A stretch of 64,000 nucleotides of DNA from Diacronema lutheri (lineage: Eukaryota > Haptophyta > Pavlovophyceae > Pavlovales > Pavlovaceae): positions 50,566 through 114,565 of the forward strand of contig JAGTXO010000077.1 of assembly GCA_019448385.1 (NCBI GenBank). Direction: 5' to 3'. This document shows, piece by piece, positions 52,001 to 61,709 of the stretch. Within the stretch, counting starts at the first letter, position 1. Each line of letters begins with the position of its first letter. The notes beneath the pieces are model-generated. The model was not told the DNA's origin, searched no databases, and worked only from the letters and a program-made list of their open reading frames with translations. A program made the translations under genes and the position numbers.

Positions 52001-54579
52001 CCGAACAGGCCGCGCACGGCGGCTTGCAGTGCGGCGGCGGCGGCACGCGCGCGCGCGCGCGCGAGGCGGCGCGCGCGGCCGCGCGCGGCTACGGCGAGCA
52101 CGCTCGCCGCGCGACGCGCCTCGGCGAGGCGCCGCATGGCTGCGTAACGGCGCGCGGCGGCTTGGATCGCACTGGCGCGTGATCGCACGGCGCGCGCGCG
52201 CGCGCGTCGCCGAGCGCGGCGAGAACGCCCTGCCGGAGGTAGACCTTGGTGCGGCCAACGTGGTGGCCCGCCGCGTCGTTGGCCGCCGCCGCCGCCGCGA
52301 GCGCCGCCGGCGTCGCGCCGATCGCCACCGCGAGCGCGCGCGTCGCCGCCTCGCGCCACGCGGCTGCCTGCGCGTCCGCCGGTGCGCGCGCCGCGCGCGC
52401 CGCGCGCGCGCGCGCGACGGCGCCGAGCGCAGCGGACGGGGCGGCGGAGCCGGCGGACGCGCGCCCGTTACCACCGCGGCCGCTCGCCGTCGGCGCGGCG
52501 AGCAGCGGCGCGGCGAGCTCGGCCGCGTGCGCGTGCGAGAGCCGGTCCGGGTAGGCGGCGCGCGCGATCCGGACAGCGGCGAGCACGCCCGCATAGCGCA
52601 GCTGCCTGCCGACGAGCTCGCGGTCGAACTCGTCGGCGGAGGCGCGCGTGTTCGGTTTGAGGCAGCGCACGTACGACAGGTTGGTCGCGTCCACCGTCGC
52701 GAGCAGCTGCGCGAGCCCCGCGCGGAACGCGCCCGCGACGGTCGCGCGGCGGCGAGCGGCGGCGGCGCCGGCGGCTGCGGCGGCGGTGGCGGCGGCGGCG
52801 GGGCTGTTGGCGTTGAGCGCCTTGGCGGCGGACTCGCTCTCGAGGCGCTGCGCCTCGGGCGAGAAGAGCGTCGCGAGCAGCGGGTCGGTCGAGCGCCAGA
52901 GCAGCTGCGAGAGGTCGGCGTGGAGCGCGTCGCCGTTCTTGGCGAGGAACGCGTCGTCCAGCTCGTAGACGACCTCGGCAGCGTAATGCCGGACGGCGAA
53001 GAGGTGGACGTCGGCGCGCGCCGTGCGCATCTTGGGCACGGAGAAGGCCGGCGCGCGCCCGTCGGGCGGCGGCCGGCCATTCGCGACGACGAGCTTCTGG
53101 TGCAGCGCGGCGGGCGAGCCCTGCCGCAAGCCGCACTCCTCGTCGAGGAGGGCAAGGACGCCCGTCCGCTTCGCCTCGAGGATCTCGAGCGCGTCGCTGC
53201 TCTGCTCGAAGTCGACGCGGCGCCACGGCACGCCCTCCGCCTCGTACTCCGCCTGCTGCTGCTCGAGCACGTGGTTGACGAATTGCGCCTGCAGCTTCTC
53301 GTTCGAGTAGTTGATGCATAATTGCTCAAACGAGTTGTGAGCGAACCGCTCGAAGCCAAAGATGTCGAGGACGCCGATGAAGAGGCCGGCGGCGTCGGGC
53401 GGCGCGGCGCCCTCGCCGTCACGCACGAGCACACTGTTGCACCGCGTGACCACGTACCCAAAGACGGCCGAGTAGATGGCCTTTGCGAGCGCGTCGCGCG
53501 CGCCCGCGCACTGCGCGCCGTCGAGGAGCACCGTGAATGTGCCGTCAGCGGCGGCGACCTGCCGCGTGCACAGCGCGGGTCGCGAGCTCGTCGGGCGGAA
53601 CGCCAAGGAGCGCCGCCGCCGCCGCGAGCGCGCCACCCGCCGCCGGCGCGAAGCGCTCGTGCCCCGACTCCGCCGCACGTCCGTCGGCGCCCTGGGCGTC
53701 GGCCGGCGCGGGCACAAACACAACCTGGCCGAGGGCGAGCACGGCGGCGACGGCGTCGAGCACGGCCGCCTGCTCCGCCTGCTCGACGTTGAGCGCGGCG
53801 AACGCCTCGAGCGTCGCCTCAGCTACCGCCGCGCCGTGCTCGGCGGCGCCGTCGAGCGACGCCGCGCCGCCGCCCTCGAGGTAACGGCAGCGCGCGATCG
53901 GCGGCAGCTCGGCCGCGCCGCGGCAGGGGAGCGCGGGGCCGGCGCGCGCACAGAGCGCGTAGAAGATGTGAAAGTTGCGCTCGCCCGGCGCCTGCGCGAC
54001 GACGCGGCTGCGCTCGAGCAGGTACGTCGCGATGTGCGCGCCGCGCTGCGCGCCGTCGCGCGTGTACCGCAGCTGGATATATTTGCCGAACCGGCTCGAG
54101 TTGTCGTTGTGCACGGTCTGCGCGTTGCCAAAGGCCTCGAGCAGCGGGTTCGTCTTGAGCACCTGCCCCGTTGTGCGCGCCATTCGGCCGCCCGGCCGCT
54201 CGCCGTCCGCGCACGCGAGGTAGCGCATCGCGATCTTGACCGACTCGGTCTTGCCCGCGCCCGACTCGCCCGACACGAGGATCGACTGCGATTCGCGGTT
54301 GGCTATGAGCGCGTCGAGCGCGCGCCGCGCAACCGCGAACACGTGCGGCGGCAGCAGCGCGTGCGCATCCGCCGAGCGGTGGTACGCGAGCATCGCCTCG
54401 CGCGTGTAGAGCTGCAGGTGCCACTCGTACGGGTTGGTCGCAAGGCAGATCGCACCAACCCACGTCCACGACTTCTTCGCGGCGAAGCGCGCAGCGAGCG
54501 CGCGCAGGATAGTCTCTTCGTTGAGTGTGGCGAGCGCGACCAGGTCGCTCACCTCTGCCGTCGCCATCGCGCCCGGCAC
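48772..54579 (-). CDS. unconventional myosin with IQ motifs, coiled coil and UBA domain (two frame breaks)
   Basis: The reading begins at 54579 with a myosin head: P-loop GESGAGKT, switch I NDNSSRFGKY, switch II DIFGFERFAHNSFEQLCINYSNEKLQ and converter TKVYLRQGVLA. IQ-like AIQAAARR/AIQAAWR repeats follow, then an Ala/Arg/Glu coiled coil, a UBA domain (DVMTLLMAHGFSREQIRLALDAHGGDANRAADWLL in two parts), an AQ-rich tract (49900-50090), a SAP-like segment and a Gly-rich tail. The head frame must shift once near 53577-53579 (one extra base; restores ALCTRQV) and again by two bases in the (CG)n run near 52190-52207. With both corrections the length is 1935 codons. Myosins move cargo on actin; a UBA tail hints at ubiquitin-linked cargo (inference). 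Confidence 0.75.
49900..50092 (-). repeat. Ala-Gln coding repeat in the myosin tail
   Basis: ctgcgcctg-like hexamers on the plus strand encode alternating AQ/QA/RQ residues on the minus strand. Confidence 0.85.
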
Positions 54580-54629
54580 GGCTCGTCCCCAACTGCCTAC
54601 GCTCGCTTGGCTATGGGAATATTAATACC

Positions 54630-54647
54630 GTATTAACAGCGTTCTCC
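54630..54647. repeat. left terminal inverted repeat of the hAT transposon
   Basis: gtattaacagcgttctcc is the exact reverse complement of 59576-59593. Confidence 0.8.
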
Positions 54648-55193
54648 CTTCGCTGCGCTGGCGTCAGTGACGCGTCGCCTCGCAACGATGGCCGCGCGTG
54701 ACGATGTGACGTGACGTTCGTCACCGTCGCGGCATCGCGTGACGGTGACGAGTGACGGTCGCGAAGATCGTCGCGACGATGAGCGCCGGCACACTTCCAA
54801 CAGCCATGTCGCCAGTAACCGCGAGCGCGCCGTAGGCGTCTTCCCGGGAGACGCCTACGGCGACGCCCCCCCACTCGCGGCGGCTACTGGCGTCGCCCAC
54901 GACCACGTCTCGAAGCTGCGCCATGAAGCCGCTCTTAACCTGCTCGCCTCGCTCGCTCGCAATTGCGCTGGGACGTTCGCGCGGCGCCAGGACGCGGAAA
55001 TCTTTTGCTCCGTGCTCGCCGGCGTGCCGCCGGCCGGGCGCGCAGTTCTGCGGTCTCGGTGCGTGCTCACCGTCGATGTTGTCGTCGTGCTCAATGGCAT
55101 GGCCTTGGCGCCCCAGCTCGCGCAGACACCGTGCGAGCTTAAGTCGAACTCGTACTGCCCCACGCGCTACGACCAGTCGGACACGCGTCGCTG
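54648..55193. other. left subterminal region of the hAT element
   Basis: Rich in gtgacg/cgtcac words up to about 54800. A plus-strand open frame around 54830-55200 (AEIFCSVLAGVPP..., LKSNSYCPTRYDQSD) looks weakly protein-like but has no recognisable domain. Confidence 0.4.
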
Positions 55194-56334
55194 TCAGGCC
55201 GCTGAGAGCGGCGGGCGGCGGCCGTCGGCGGCAAACGGCGGCGCGAGGGCGCCCAGCTCGACGGGGTGCCCTACGAGCGTGCGCTGCAAGGTCGCCACCT
55301 GCCGCCAACCGCGCGCAACATTTGCGTCCGCGTCCAGCTCCGCCTTTGTGGGCACGTCGGCGGGCCGAGCGGCATTCGACTCGTCGGATGCACCTTCTGG
55401 CCCGAGCGCACGCGCGTCATGGCCGCGCGCGAGCGCGACGACCGCGTGCGTGATCGCGCCGCGCAGCCGCTCCGCCGCCTTCGCGTGCTCGCCGCGCTCG
55501 ACGAGACGGAGCGCAAGCGCAGCTTCGCCGCCACCGCCGCCGCCGCCGCCGGCCAGGCGTTCGTGCTGTTCGTCAACGGACGGAGCGTCGGCGGGGGCGT
55601 CGGGCGTCGCGGCCGCGCGCGCCACGTCGTCCGCCACGCACGGGCGCAGCGCCTCGCGCGCGGCGCACGCGGCGACGCTCGCGCTCAACCGCGGCGCTGA
55701 CCGGCGCGCCGTCCATGCCGGCATCGTCGCCAGCACCTACGAGCTGGGCGCGCGTGTACCGCGAGCGCCTGCAAGCGTTGCGTGCGCTCCGCGGCGAAGA
55801 GGGAGAGCAGGAGCTGCGCGGATGAGCGCGCTGCGGCGCCGAGCCCGCGTGCGCCATCCGCGCCGGCCGAGCCGAGCGCGCGCAGCGTGGCAGACGCGTC
55901 GCCGTCATTGGCCGCGCACGCGGCTGCGCGCAGCGCGGCGGCGGCGGGCAGCGCGGCGGCGGCTTCGGCGGCTGTCGAGATGGCCGGCGCGCCTGCGCCG
56001 TCCGCGCCGTCCGCCGCGAGCTCGGCGAGGGCTGCGAACCGCACGGCCGCGCCGTCGAGGTCGCCCGCGATAATCCGCGCGATCGCGCAGCGCGGCGCGC
56101 GGCGGCGGCGCGCTGGCCACGGAGGGAAGCCTGCGTCGAGCGCTCCGGCGAGCGCGGCACGCGCGTCGGCGCACGTGCCAACGGGGGCGTCGGCGTCGAG
56201 CGCGCGCGCGGCGCGGCGCGCGACGTCGGCGGCGCGCGCGCAGCCGAGCGCGTCCGAGCGGCGCGCGGACTCTAAGCGAGCGTCTCGGCACACGCCGTGC
56301 ACACGTCGGCGATGCGCGCGAGCTCGGTGCGCAT
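55194..56334 (-). pseudogene. decayed helical-protein-like gene inside the hAT element
   Basis: Coding-like pieces lie in different minus-strand frames: MRTELARIADVCTACAETLA (from 56334), then ESARRSDALGCARAADVARRA...AAAALPAAAALRAAACA, then LATMPAWTARRSAPRLSASVAA...EAALALRLVERGEHAKAAERL ending at 55194. The pieces look alpha-helical, possibly TPR-like. Joining them needs two or more 1-2-nt corrections, so it is a pseudogene or contains sequence errors. Family unknown. Confidence 0.35.
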
Positions 56335-56436
56335 CGCCGACGCACCGTGCGCGCCGGGCGCGTCGGCTTGACATGGAAGCCTGCGGCGTTGTGGACGGCG
56401 CTTGCCGCCGGCGCAGCGACGGCGGTCGGATCGCGG

Positions 56437-56525
56437 TGCGGGGTAGGTGCGTGGGGGTGTCCACCCCTACCGCGTCATGCCGCGTCCTTGCCGCCACAGT
56501 CGTCCCGGCGTGCACAGGGTTAGCG
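56437..56525. repeat. divergent relic of the 26.2/35.5-kb mobile-element unit
   Basis: ggtaggtgcgtgggggtgtcc... through ccgcgtccttgcc...cggcgtgcacaggg parallels the central part of the 222-bp unit with many substitutions. The word ggggtaggtgcgt recurs at 56752. Confidence 0.5.
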
Positions 56526-56767
56526 CTCTGCCTGCGGACGTGCGCTGCGCGCTCTCTGCCGCTCACTACGTTCGTTGCCCCGCGGCCAAGTTCCCGCCCA
56601 TCGCAGAAATGAAAGTGTCCTTCCTTAGCCACACTTACTTAATGTGATTTGAGACGACGACGCATCCGACTGGACAGCGGGAACAGGAGCACGTGCGCAG
56701 AGCGAGGAGTCACCGAATCTAACTTATGACGATGCTCTTTTCCGACCTCGGGGTAGGTGCGTCGCAT
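56526..56767. other. spacer inside the hAT element, lower GC
   Basis: No gene recognised; contains the 3' flank of the transposase. Confidence 0.4.
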
Positions 56768-59467
56768 TTAGCACATGAAGCGCTTGTTCATGCGTAGGAT
56801 GACAAGCCTTTCGAGCTCCTCGTGGCCAAGGAGCGAGTTGCCGTCCGTCAGCACGGTGTTGGCGCACGACAGCATGCGCTCGCAGAAGCTCTCAGCCATG
56901 AGCGAGCCGACCTGGCCCCACGAGCGGCTCGCCATCAGCGGATGTAGCCAAAGGTCGGATGCTTGTCGATGGTGCCGTTGTTGAGCAGCTTGCCGCGGTA
57001 GAATCTGCCGAGCGGCAGGCCGACGAGATCGTCGACCACATCGGGGCGCCGCGAAATCTCGCAGCCGGGAAACTCGACGGCGAGGTTGATTTGCGTGCGC
57101 AGCCAGGCATCGACCTGCGTCGTCACCCGCTCGCGCAGCGCGTGCTCGAGCGCGGCGTGGTTGGTCTGCTCGTCGGACAGCTGCGCCTGCGCGAGCGGCG
57201 TCCAACTACTCTCGAGCGCATGCGGCGCGCCGCGCGTTGGCGTGAGCGGCACGCTCGCGGCTGCTGGGAAGGCAGCAGCTGCTGGAAGGGGCGCAGCAGC
57301 GGCAGCGGCCGCTTCCGCGTTAAACCTGTCGACCTGCTTCTCGAACTTGATCATCTCATTGATGAGGAGCGCGCGCGCAGCTTTTCGCTCGCTGACGGAG
57401 AAATGACTGCAGCCCTTGGTGCGCACGTCCAGCACAGTGGCGAGCTGCTCGCGCGGCGTGATGGTGATCCGCGCGTCGGAGACTGGCTCCTCAATGTCCT
57501 TGCCGCAAAACCGGCGCTGAAATTCGACGAGTGCGCGCTTCAGGCACTCCTTGCCAAGCGGCGTCATGTCCGCGACGTCGCACATCTCGCGCGCGTGCTC
57601 AACCGAAGAACCGGCAGACACCTTGTCCCTCTTGATGATCGCAACTGCGCGACGGGCGACAAAAGCGCACGCCAGGTGTCAAGCCAGCACGCAAACGCCC
57701 GGGGCGCAATCAGCGCGCGCGCACGCTGGTTGCTTTTCAGCGCTGCTCGAGCTTGAGAAGCACGAGGGGGACGTACGGGCCCACAAAACATCTTCTCCTT
57801 CTGCGCGAGCGTGGTCAGGTGCTTGGTCTGGTTGAGGACGGCCTCGAACTCGCGAGCAGTCTGCCACTGTACGTCAGTCAGCTGCGGGCACGTGTCCTTG
57901 ACCTGGTCAAACTGGCTCATGTGCGTCGCGAGCGGGCGCTCCATCCGCACGACTGACTTGAGGAGCATGTGCGTCGCGAGCGGGCGCTCCATCCGCACGA
58001 CTGACTTGAGGAGCATGAGGCGTGAGGCGACTCGCGTCGTAGTGAGGTCGACCGCCAGCTTGATTTCGGGCGCCTAAAGGGATAGTAAGGGGCAATTGGT
58101 CGCAAATCAATTCACGCCGCACACGTCGCGTCGCGCGCGCGGCCTTTGCTGGGAGCGCGCCGCACCTTCAGTACGCGCGCCATGTCGTGGAGGACCGAGA
58201 GGCGGCTGCTGTAGCTGAACCACACGGCGAGCTTGTGGATCCGGTTGATGAGCACCTGCCCCTCCTTAAAGGGATTGACGACTCTGCCCTTCTTGGAGCG
58301 CACGAGGTCGCCGATGGCCGACTTGCCAACCTTGTCGCCGTCGTGCATCAAGCACACGTTGCTGTCGAGGACATCGAGCTCGTTGCCAACTCCTGCAGCT
58401 GCTCGGTCGGACGTGACGACGCCAATGAGCTCGCTGAGCTCGATTCCGGCGAGCGCCTCGATGCGCGACTGCAGCGTGTCCGCGACGGTCACGTTGGTGT
58501 TGTCCCTGTCGTGCCGGACGAACACGATCGCGACGACCATGTTGCTGTCGAAGTCGGGCGGGATGAACTGCAAGCCGGCCGCCTGATACTTGGCGTGGTT
58601 GGCGAGAGTGCCGCCGTCGTGGATGAGCTGCATGAACGGATTGCCCTTAGCCTCCTCGTGCATCTTCTTAATGAGGAAGATGAGGTACGCTTCGAAGCAC
58701 GCGAACTCAGCGTTCACGTAGTCGGTGAGCTGCTTGGACGTGAGCAAGGCAGGTTTGTGCTCGTCGGTACTGAACAGCGAGAGCATCGTCTTATACTCCT
58801 CGGCGTCGAACGTGCGCTTCGAGATGAGCTGCGGCGTGTATATGTAGAATCGCGCCTGCCCCGCGAGCTGCTTGCGCGCGCGGTCCGCCGCAAAGTGCGC
58901 GTCAAGCTTTCCCTGGGAGCGCTTGCCTAGCGCGGTGAGGCTGGAGACAGCCGCGCCGTCCGCACGTGCGCCCGCGCTCCCGAGCGCCTCCATGTCCGAC
59001 GCGAGCCTCGCTCTCTTGGCGTCAAAGCGCGCTGCGCCCGCCGCGCCCCCGTCCGTCGTGGCCGAGTGGAACTCACGCAGGTGCTGACCGGCGGCCGAGG
59101 TGACGAGGCGATTGTTCTTCTTGTCAATCGAGCAACGCAAGATTGTGTTGCACCTCTTGTCGAGCCCGACGACCACGTTGCAAATGCAATTGCCCACTTT
59201 GTGCCACGACTTGGGCGCATCGTCGGCGAGCAGGTTGACGTCGTCCCAAACCTTGGATTTGACGCCCGGCGGCGGCGCATGGACGTAGAGCGATGGGACG
59301 GGTACACCATTGCGCTCGGGCAGCGGCGCATCCGCCGCTGCCGCCGGCGCTGTCGCCGCCGCCGCCGCCGTCGCCGCCGCCGCCGCTGCCGGCGCTGCGG
59401 CCCGCCCGATGAGGTGAGCGCGCATCGTCGCTTTCGTCGCGACTTCGTCGCGACCGTCGCGCTGCAA
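56768..59467 (-). CDS. hAT transposase (one frame break near the C-terminus)
   Basis: Exons 59467-58166, 58073-57773 and 57644-56768 (start may be the Met at 59425), about 826 aa after one correction. The N-terminal part has a BED-like zinc-finger pattern (CICN...AGQHLREFHSAT). The middle contains PEIKLAVDLTTTRVASRLMLLKSVV...TREFEAVLNQTKHLT-like hAT core sequence, and the end has ESFCERMLSCANTVLTD...LERLVILRMNKRFM, the hAT dimerisation region. Near 56938 the frame stops (FGYIR then TGA); one missing base there restores the C-terminus. A 48-bp duplication at 57917-58012 repeats 16 residues. Probably recently active but now defective. Confidence 0.7.
57917..58012 (-). repeat. 48-bp in-frame tandem duplication in the transposase
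   Basis: Two identical copies encode MLLKSVVRMERPLATH twice in a row. Confidence 0.9.
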
Positions 59468-59575
59468 GTGACGAAATCGTCGGCGTCGCCACCGTCACTG
59501 TCTCACGCTGTGACGGGCAGTCGCGACCGTCACTGGACGCGAGCAGCGAAGATCGTCGCGAAGATTTTAGTGACT

Positions 59576-59593
59576 GGAGAACGCTGTTAATAC
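59576..59593. repeat. right terminal inverted repeat of the hAT transposon
   Basis: ggagaacgctgttaatac matches 54630-54647 in inverted orientation without mismatch. Confidence 0.8.
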
Positions 59594-59667
59594 CCATAAC
59601 GGAGGTTCCGTACCATATCGAAATCGAAAGTCCCCATAGGAAGCTCGGGCATTTTTCACGGGCGACG

Positions 59668-61382
59668 TCATAGCGTGGCCGCCGCGGGCGCCCCGGAGCA
59701 CGCGTTCCGCGGCGAGCGCGGGAGCGCGGGCGGCCTGCGCGCGTGCGTGAGATCAAGGGCGCAAAATAGCTCGCCTCGGCAGGCGCCGAGCGCGCCACCA
59801 CTGCTGGACGCCAGCTCACCCCCACCGCCGCCGCTGCGCACGAGCGCGCGCGCCGCGCGCGTGACGGCGCCGAGCGGCGGCGAGAGCGCGCGCTCGGCAC
59901 GCCGGCGCGTCGGGTCGGCCTCGAGCTTGGCGGCCTCGAGTTCGTCGAGCGCGTCTTTGAGGTGCCTGCGCAGCTCGCGCATCCGGTCGCCGTTCCGCCG
60001 CTTCACGTACAGCGTGAGCGCGAGCGTGACGGTGAGCGCGAGCACCGTCGGCGCGGCGAGCGAGAAGGCGAGCCGCACCCATCCGACGTTGGACGGCTCC
60101 GAGTCGCACCGCACGGCACGGCCGAAGCGCACCGGCACAGCTCGGGTAGAGGAAGTTGAGCCCGTCCAGGTCGTCGGGCGCGAGGCAGCCGTACGGCGAG
60201 TTCTCTGCGTGAAGCGGCGCATGACCGACTCGGCCGGCGGCGCGTCGGTGCGCGTGGGCGCACCCTCCTCGCGCTCGCACACGGCCGGCCCATCCGCTCG
60301 GCAGCGACGAGGTTGGTGCCCTCTTTGGCGCGCTCATCAGGGTGGTCGAGGCCGAGGACGTGGCCGACCTCGTGCGTCATCATCGCGGCAAAGTCGAAGC
60401 ACTCCCAGCACGGGATGAACACCTGCCAGTAGAAAATGGGTGGGAAGAGGAGCAGCAGCCACAGCAGCAGCTGCACGCACGGCGAGTGGCGGTCCGCCAC
60501 GTTGTACGCGAGCTCGGAGAGGCGCTCGCGGCGCGTCGAACCGCTGGGCAGGCGCGAGCGCAGATACGCGCGCGATGAACGCCGCCGCTCGAGCATCCCG
60601 CGCAGGATCGCCGCCGTCATCGAACGCTTTGCGAGCATCGGCGGCGGCTCGTCCGGCCGCTCCCACACGATCAGCCAGATCGAATGGAAGACGATGCACG
60701 ATTCAACGAGGAAGGCGACCATCGCAACGGTCCAAAGCAGCGCGAGAATCGCCTGTCCGACGCCGCGCGCCGCCTCCGCGCCGATCTGTTCTTTGAGCGC
60801 GTGGAAGCGGAAGCAGAACGTGTTGTCCGCGTAGAAGCACTTGTCCGCATTGACGACCAGCCGTGCGCCGACGAGCTCGCCGCCGCCCATCGTGCCGCGT
60901 CCATTGGTCTTGCGCGTGGCGGCGCCGAGCAAAACGCTGTGTTCAACGAACGCTGCGAGGTTCGGGCTCTCGAAGCCGTGCTCCGCCGAGATGACGACCT
61001 GCACGGGCATGCAGCCCGCTGGCTCGCCGCGCTCGTCGCACGCGTCCGCGCGCGCGTCGACGAAGCTGACGGACCGGTGGTTGCTCGCCCACGCGGCAAA
61101 AGCGGCCGCGACGGCGCGTTCGAGCGCGTCGCACGTCATAAAGATGCGCGCGCCTTGGAACAGGTCGTCGTTGAAGCGCGGCAGCAACGTCTCGCAAAAG
61201 GAATCGACGATCCGATACGAGATCCCGCCGGCGAGGCCGTTGGTCGTCGTGTACGCGTCGGCGGGCGCGGGCCAGCGCCATGCAGCACGCAAGCCCTCCG
61301 TTTCGCGGCCGATTTCGGTGAGCGGCGCCCATGAGTGCGCGCCGGGCAGGAGCGCGACGATGACGAAGACAGGCCGTTGCAT
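59668..61382 (-). CDS. membrane matrixin-like zinc metalloprotease (frame breaks near 60.1-60.3 kb)
   Basis: From the Met at 61382 with a signal peptide (VFVIVALLPGAHSWA), the N-terminal half resembles a matrixin catalytic domain up to GARLVVNADKCFYADN. Two long hydrophobic stretches then intervene (VGQAILALLWTVAMVAFLVES and CVQLLLWLLLLFPPIFYW) before the zinc motif MMTHEVGHVLGLDH. The family-typical PAESVM and SPYGCLAPDDLDGLNFLYPSC follow but in different frames. A further transmembrane helix (WVRLAFSLAAPTVLALTVTLALTLYV) and a coiled-coil tail end the protein at 59668. About three single-base corrections are needed between 60130 and 60300. A surface or secretory peptidase is inferred. Confidence 0.6.
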
Positions 61383-61414
61383 CCCGTGAAGAACTCGTCC
61401 TCCCCCTCTTAGGC

Positions 61415-61466
61415 GAATTCCTCGAAATCCTGGACTTCACAAGAAAGTCAGGATTTCGAGGAATTG
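61415..61466. repeat. short inverted repeat / hairpin
   Basis: aattcctcgaaatcctg (left) and its reverse complement (right) form a ~17-bp perfect stem with a short loop. It sits just upstream of the metalloprotease start codon, and A/T-richer than its surroundings. Confidence 0.75.
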
Positions 61467-61574
61467 AACTTTACCCGACGCTGCGTGCACTCTTTCGCAT
61501 CGAAAGAGCGCGAGCGTGCACGCGCCTCCCCGCACACGCTCTGCGTCACGCCTCGCGCCTCGGCCCCGTGCACG

Positions 61575-61610
<36 letters not shown>
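61575..61610. repeat. C homopolymer, 36 bases
   Basis: Uninterrupted C run downstream of the desaturase stop codon. Confidence 0.9.
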
Positions 61611-61612
<2 letters not shown>

Positions 61613-61709
61613 CGTCAGTAAATACGATACGCGCTGCCTTGACGTCGGCGGCCGCCTCCGCGCGACGCGCCGCCGCGGCTGCGCGCGCTCGTTCGGCCGC
61701 GCGCGGCGT

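Larger units (their letters stand above)
54630..59593. mobile_element. hAT-type DNA transposon, ~4.96 kb
   Basis: Bounded by 18-bp perfect terminal inverted repeats. Both ends carry multiple gtgacgg/cgtcac and gcgaagatcgtcgcga subterminal repeats, typical of hAT elements. It contains a minus-strand transposase (59467-56768) and a decayed coding-like stretch (56334-55194). An obvious 8-bp target-site duplication was not found; the flanks ataccgta and acccata are only similar. It lies 50 bp upstream of the myosin start. Confidence 0.7.
61383..61709. other. intergenic region with hairpin and C-tract
   Basis: About 327 bp between two minus-strand genes, holding the inverted repeat at 61415-61466 and a 36-base C run at 61575-61610. 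No gene is seen. Confidence 0.7.

Noticed and set aside
53560-53600. A very small intron explaining the myosin frame change
   Set aside because: The only GT...AG candidate is about 13 nt, far below any known spliceosomal intron; a one-base indel fits better and restores the family sequence.
56437-56525. Promoter or riboswitch-like hairpin
   Set aside because: It aligns with the central part of the mobile-element unit seen at 26.2 and 35.5 kb, so it is better explained as a relic.
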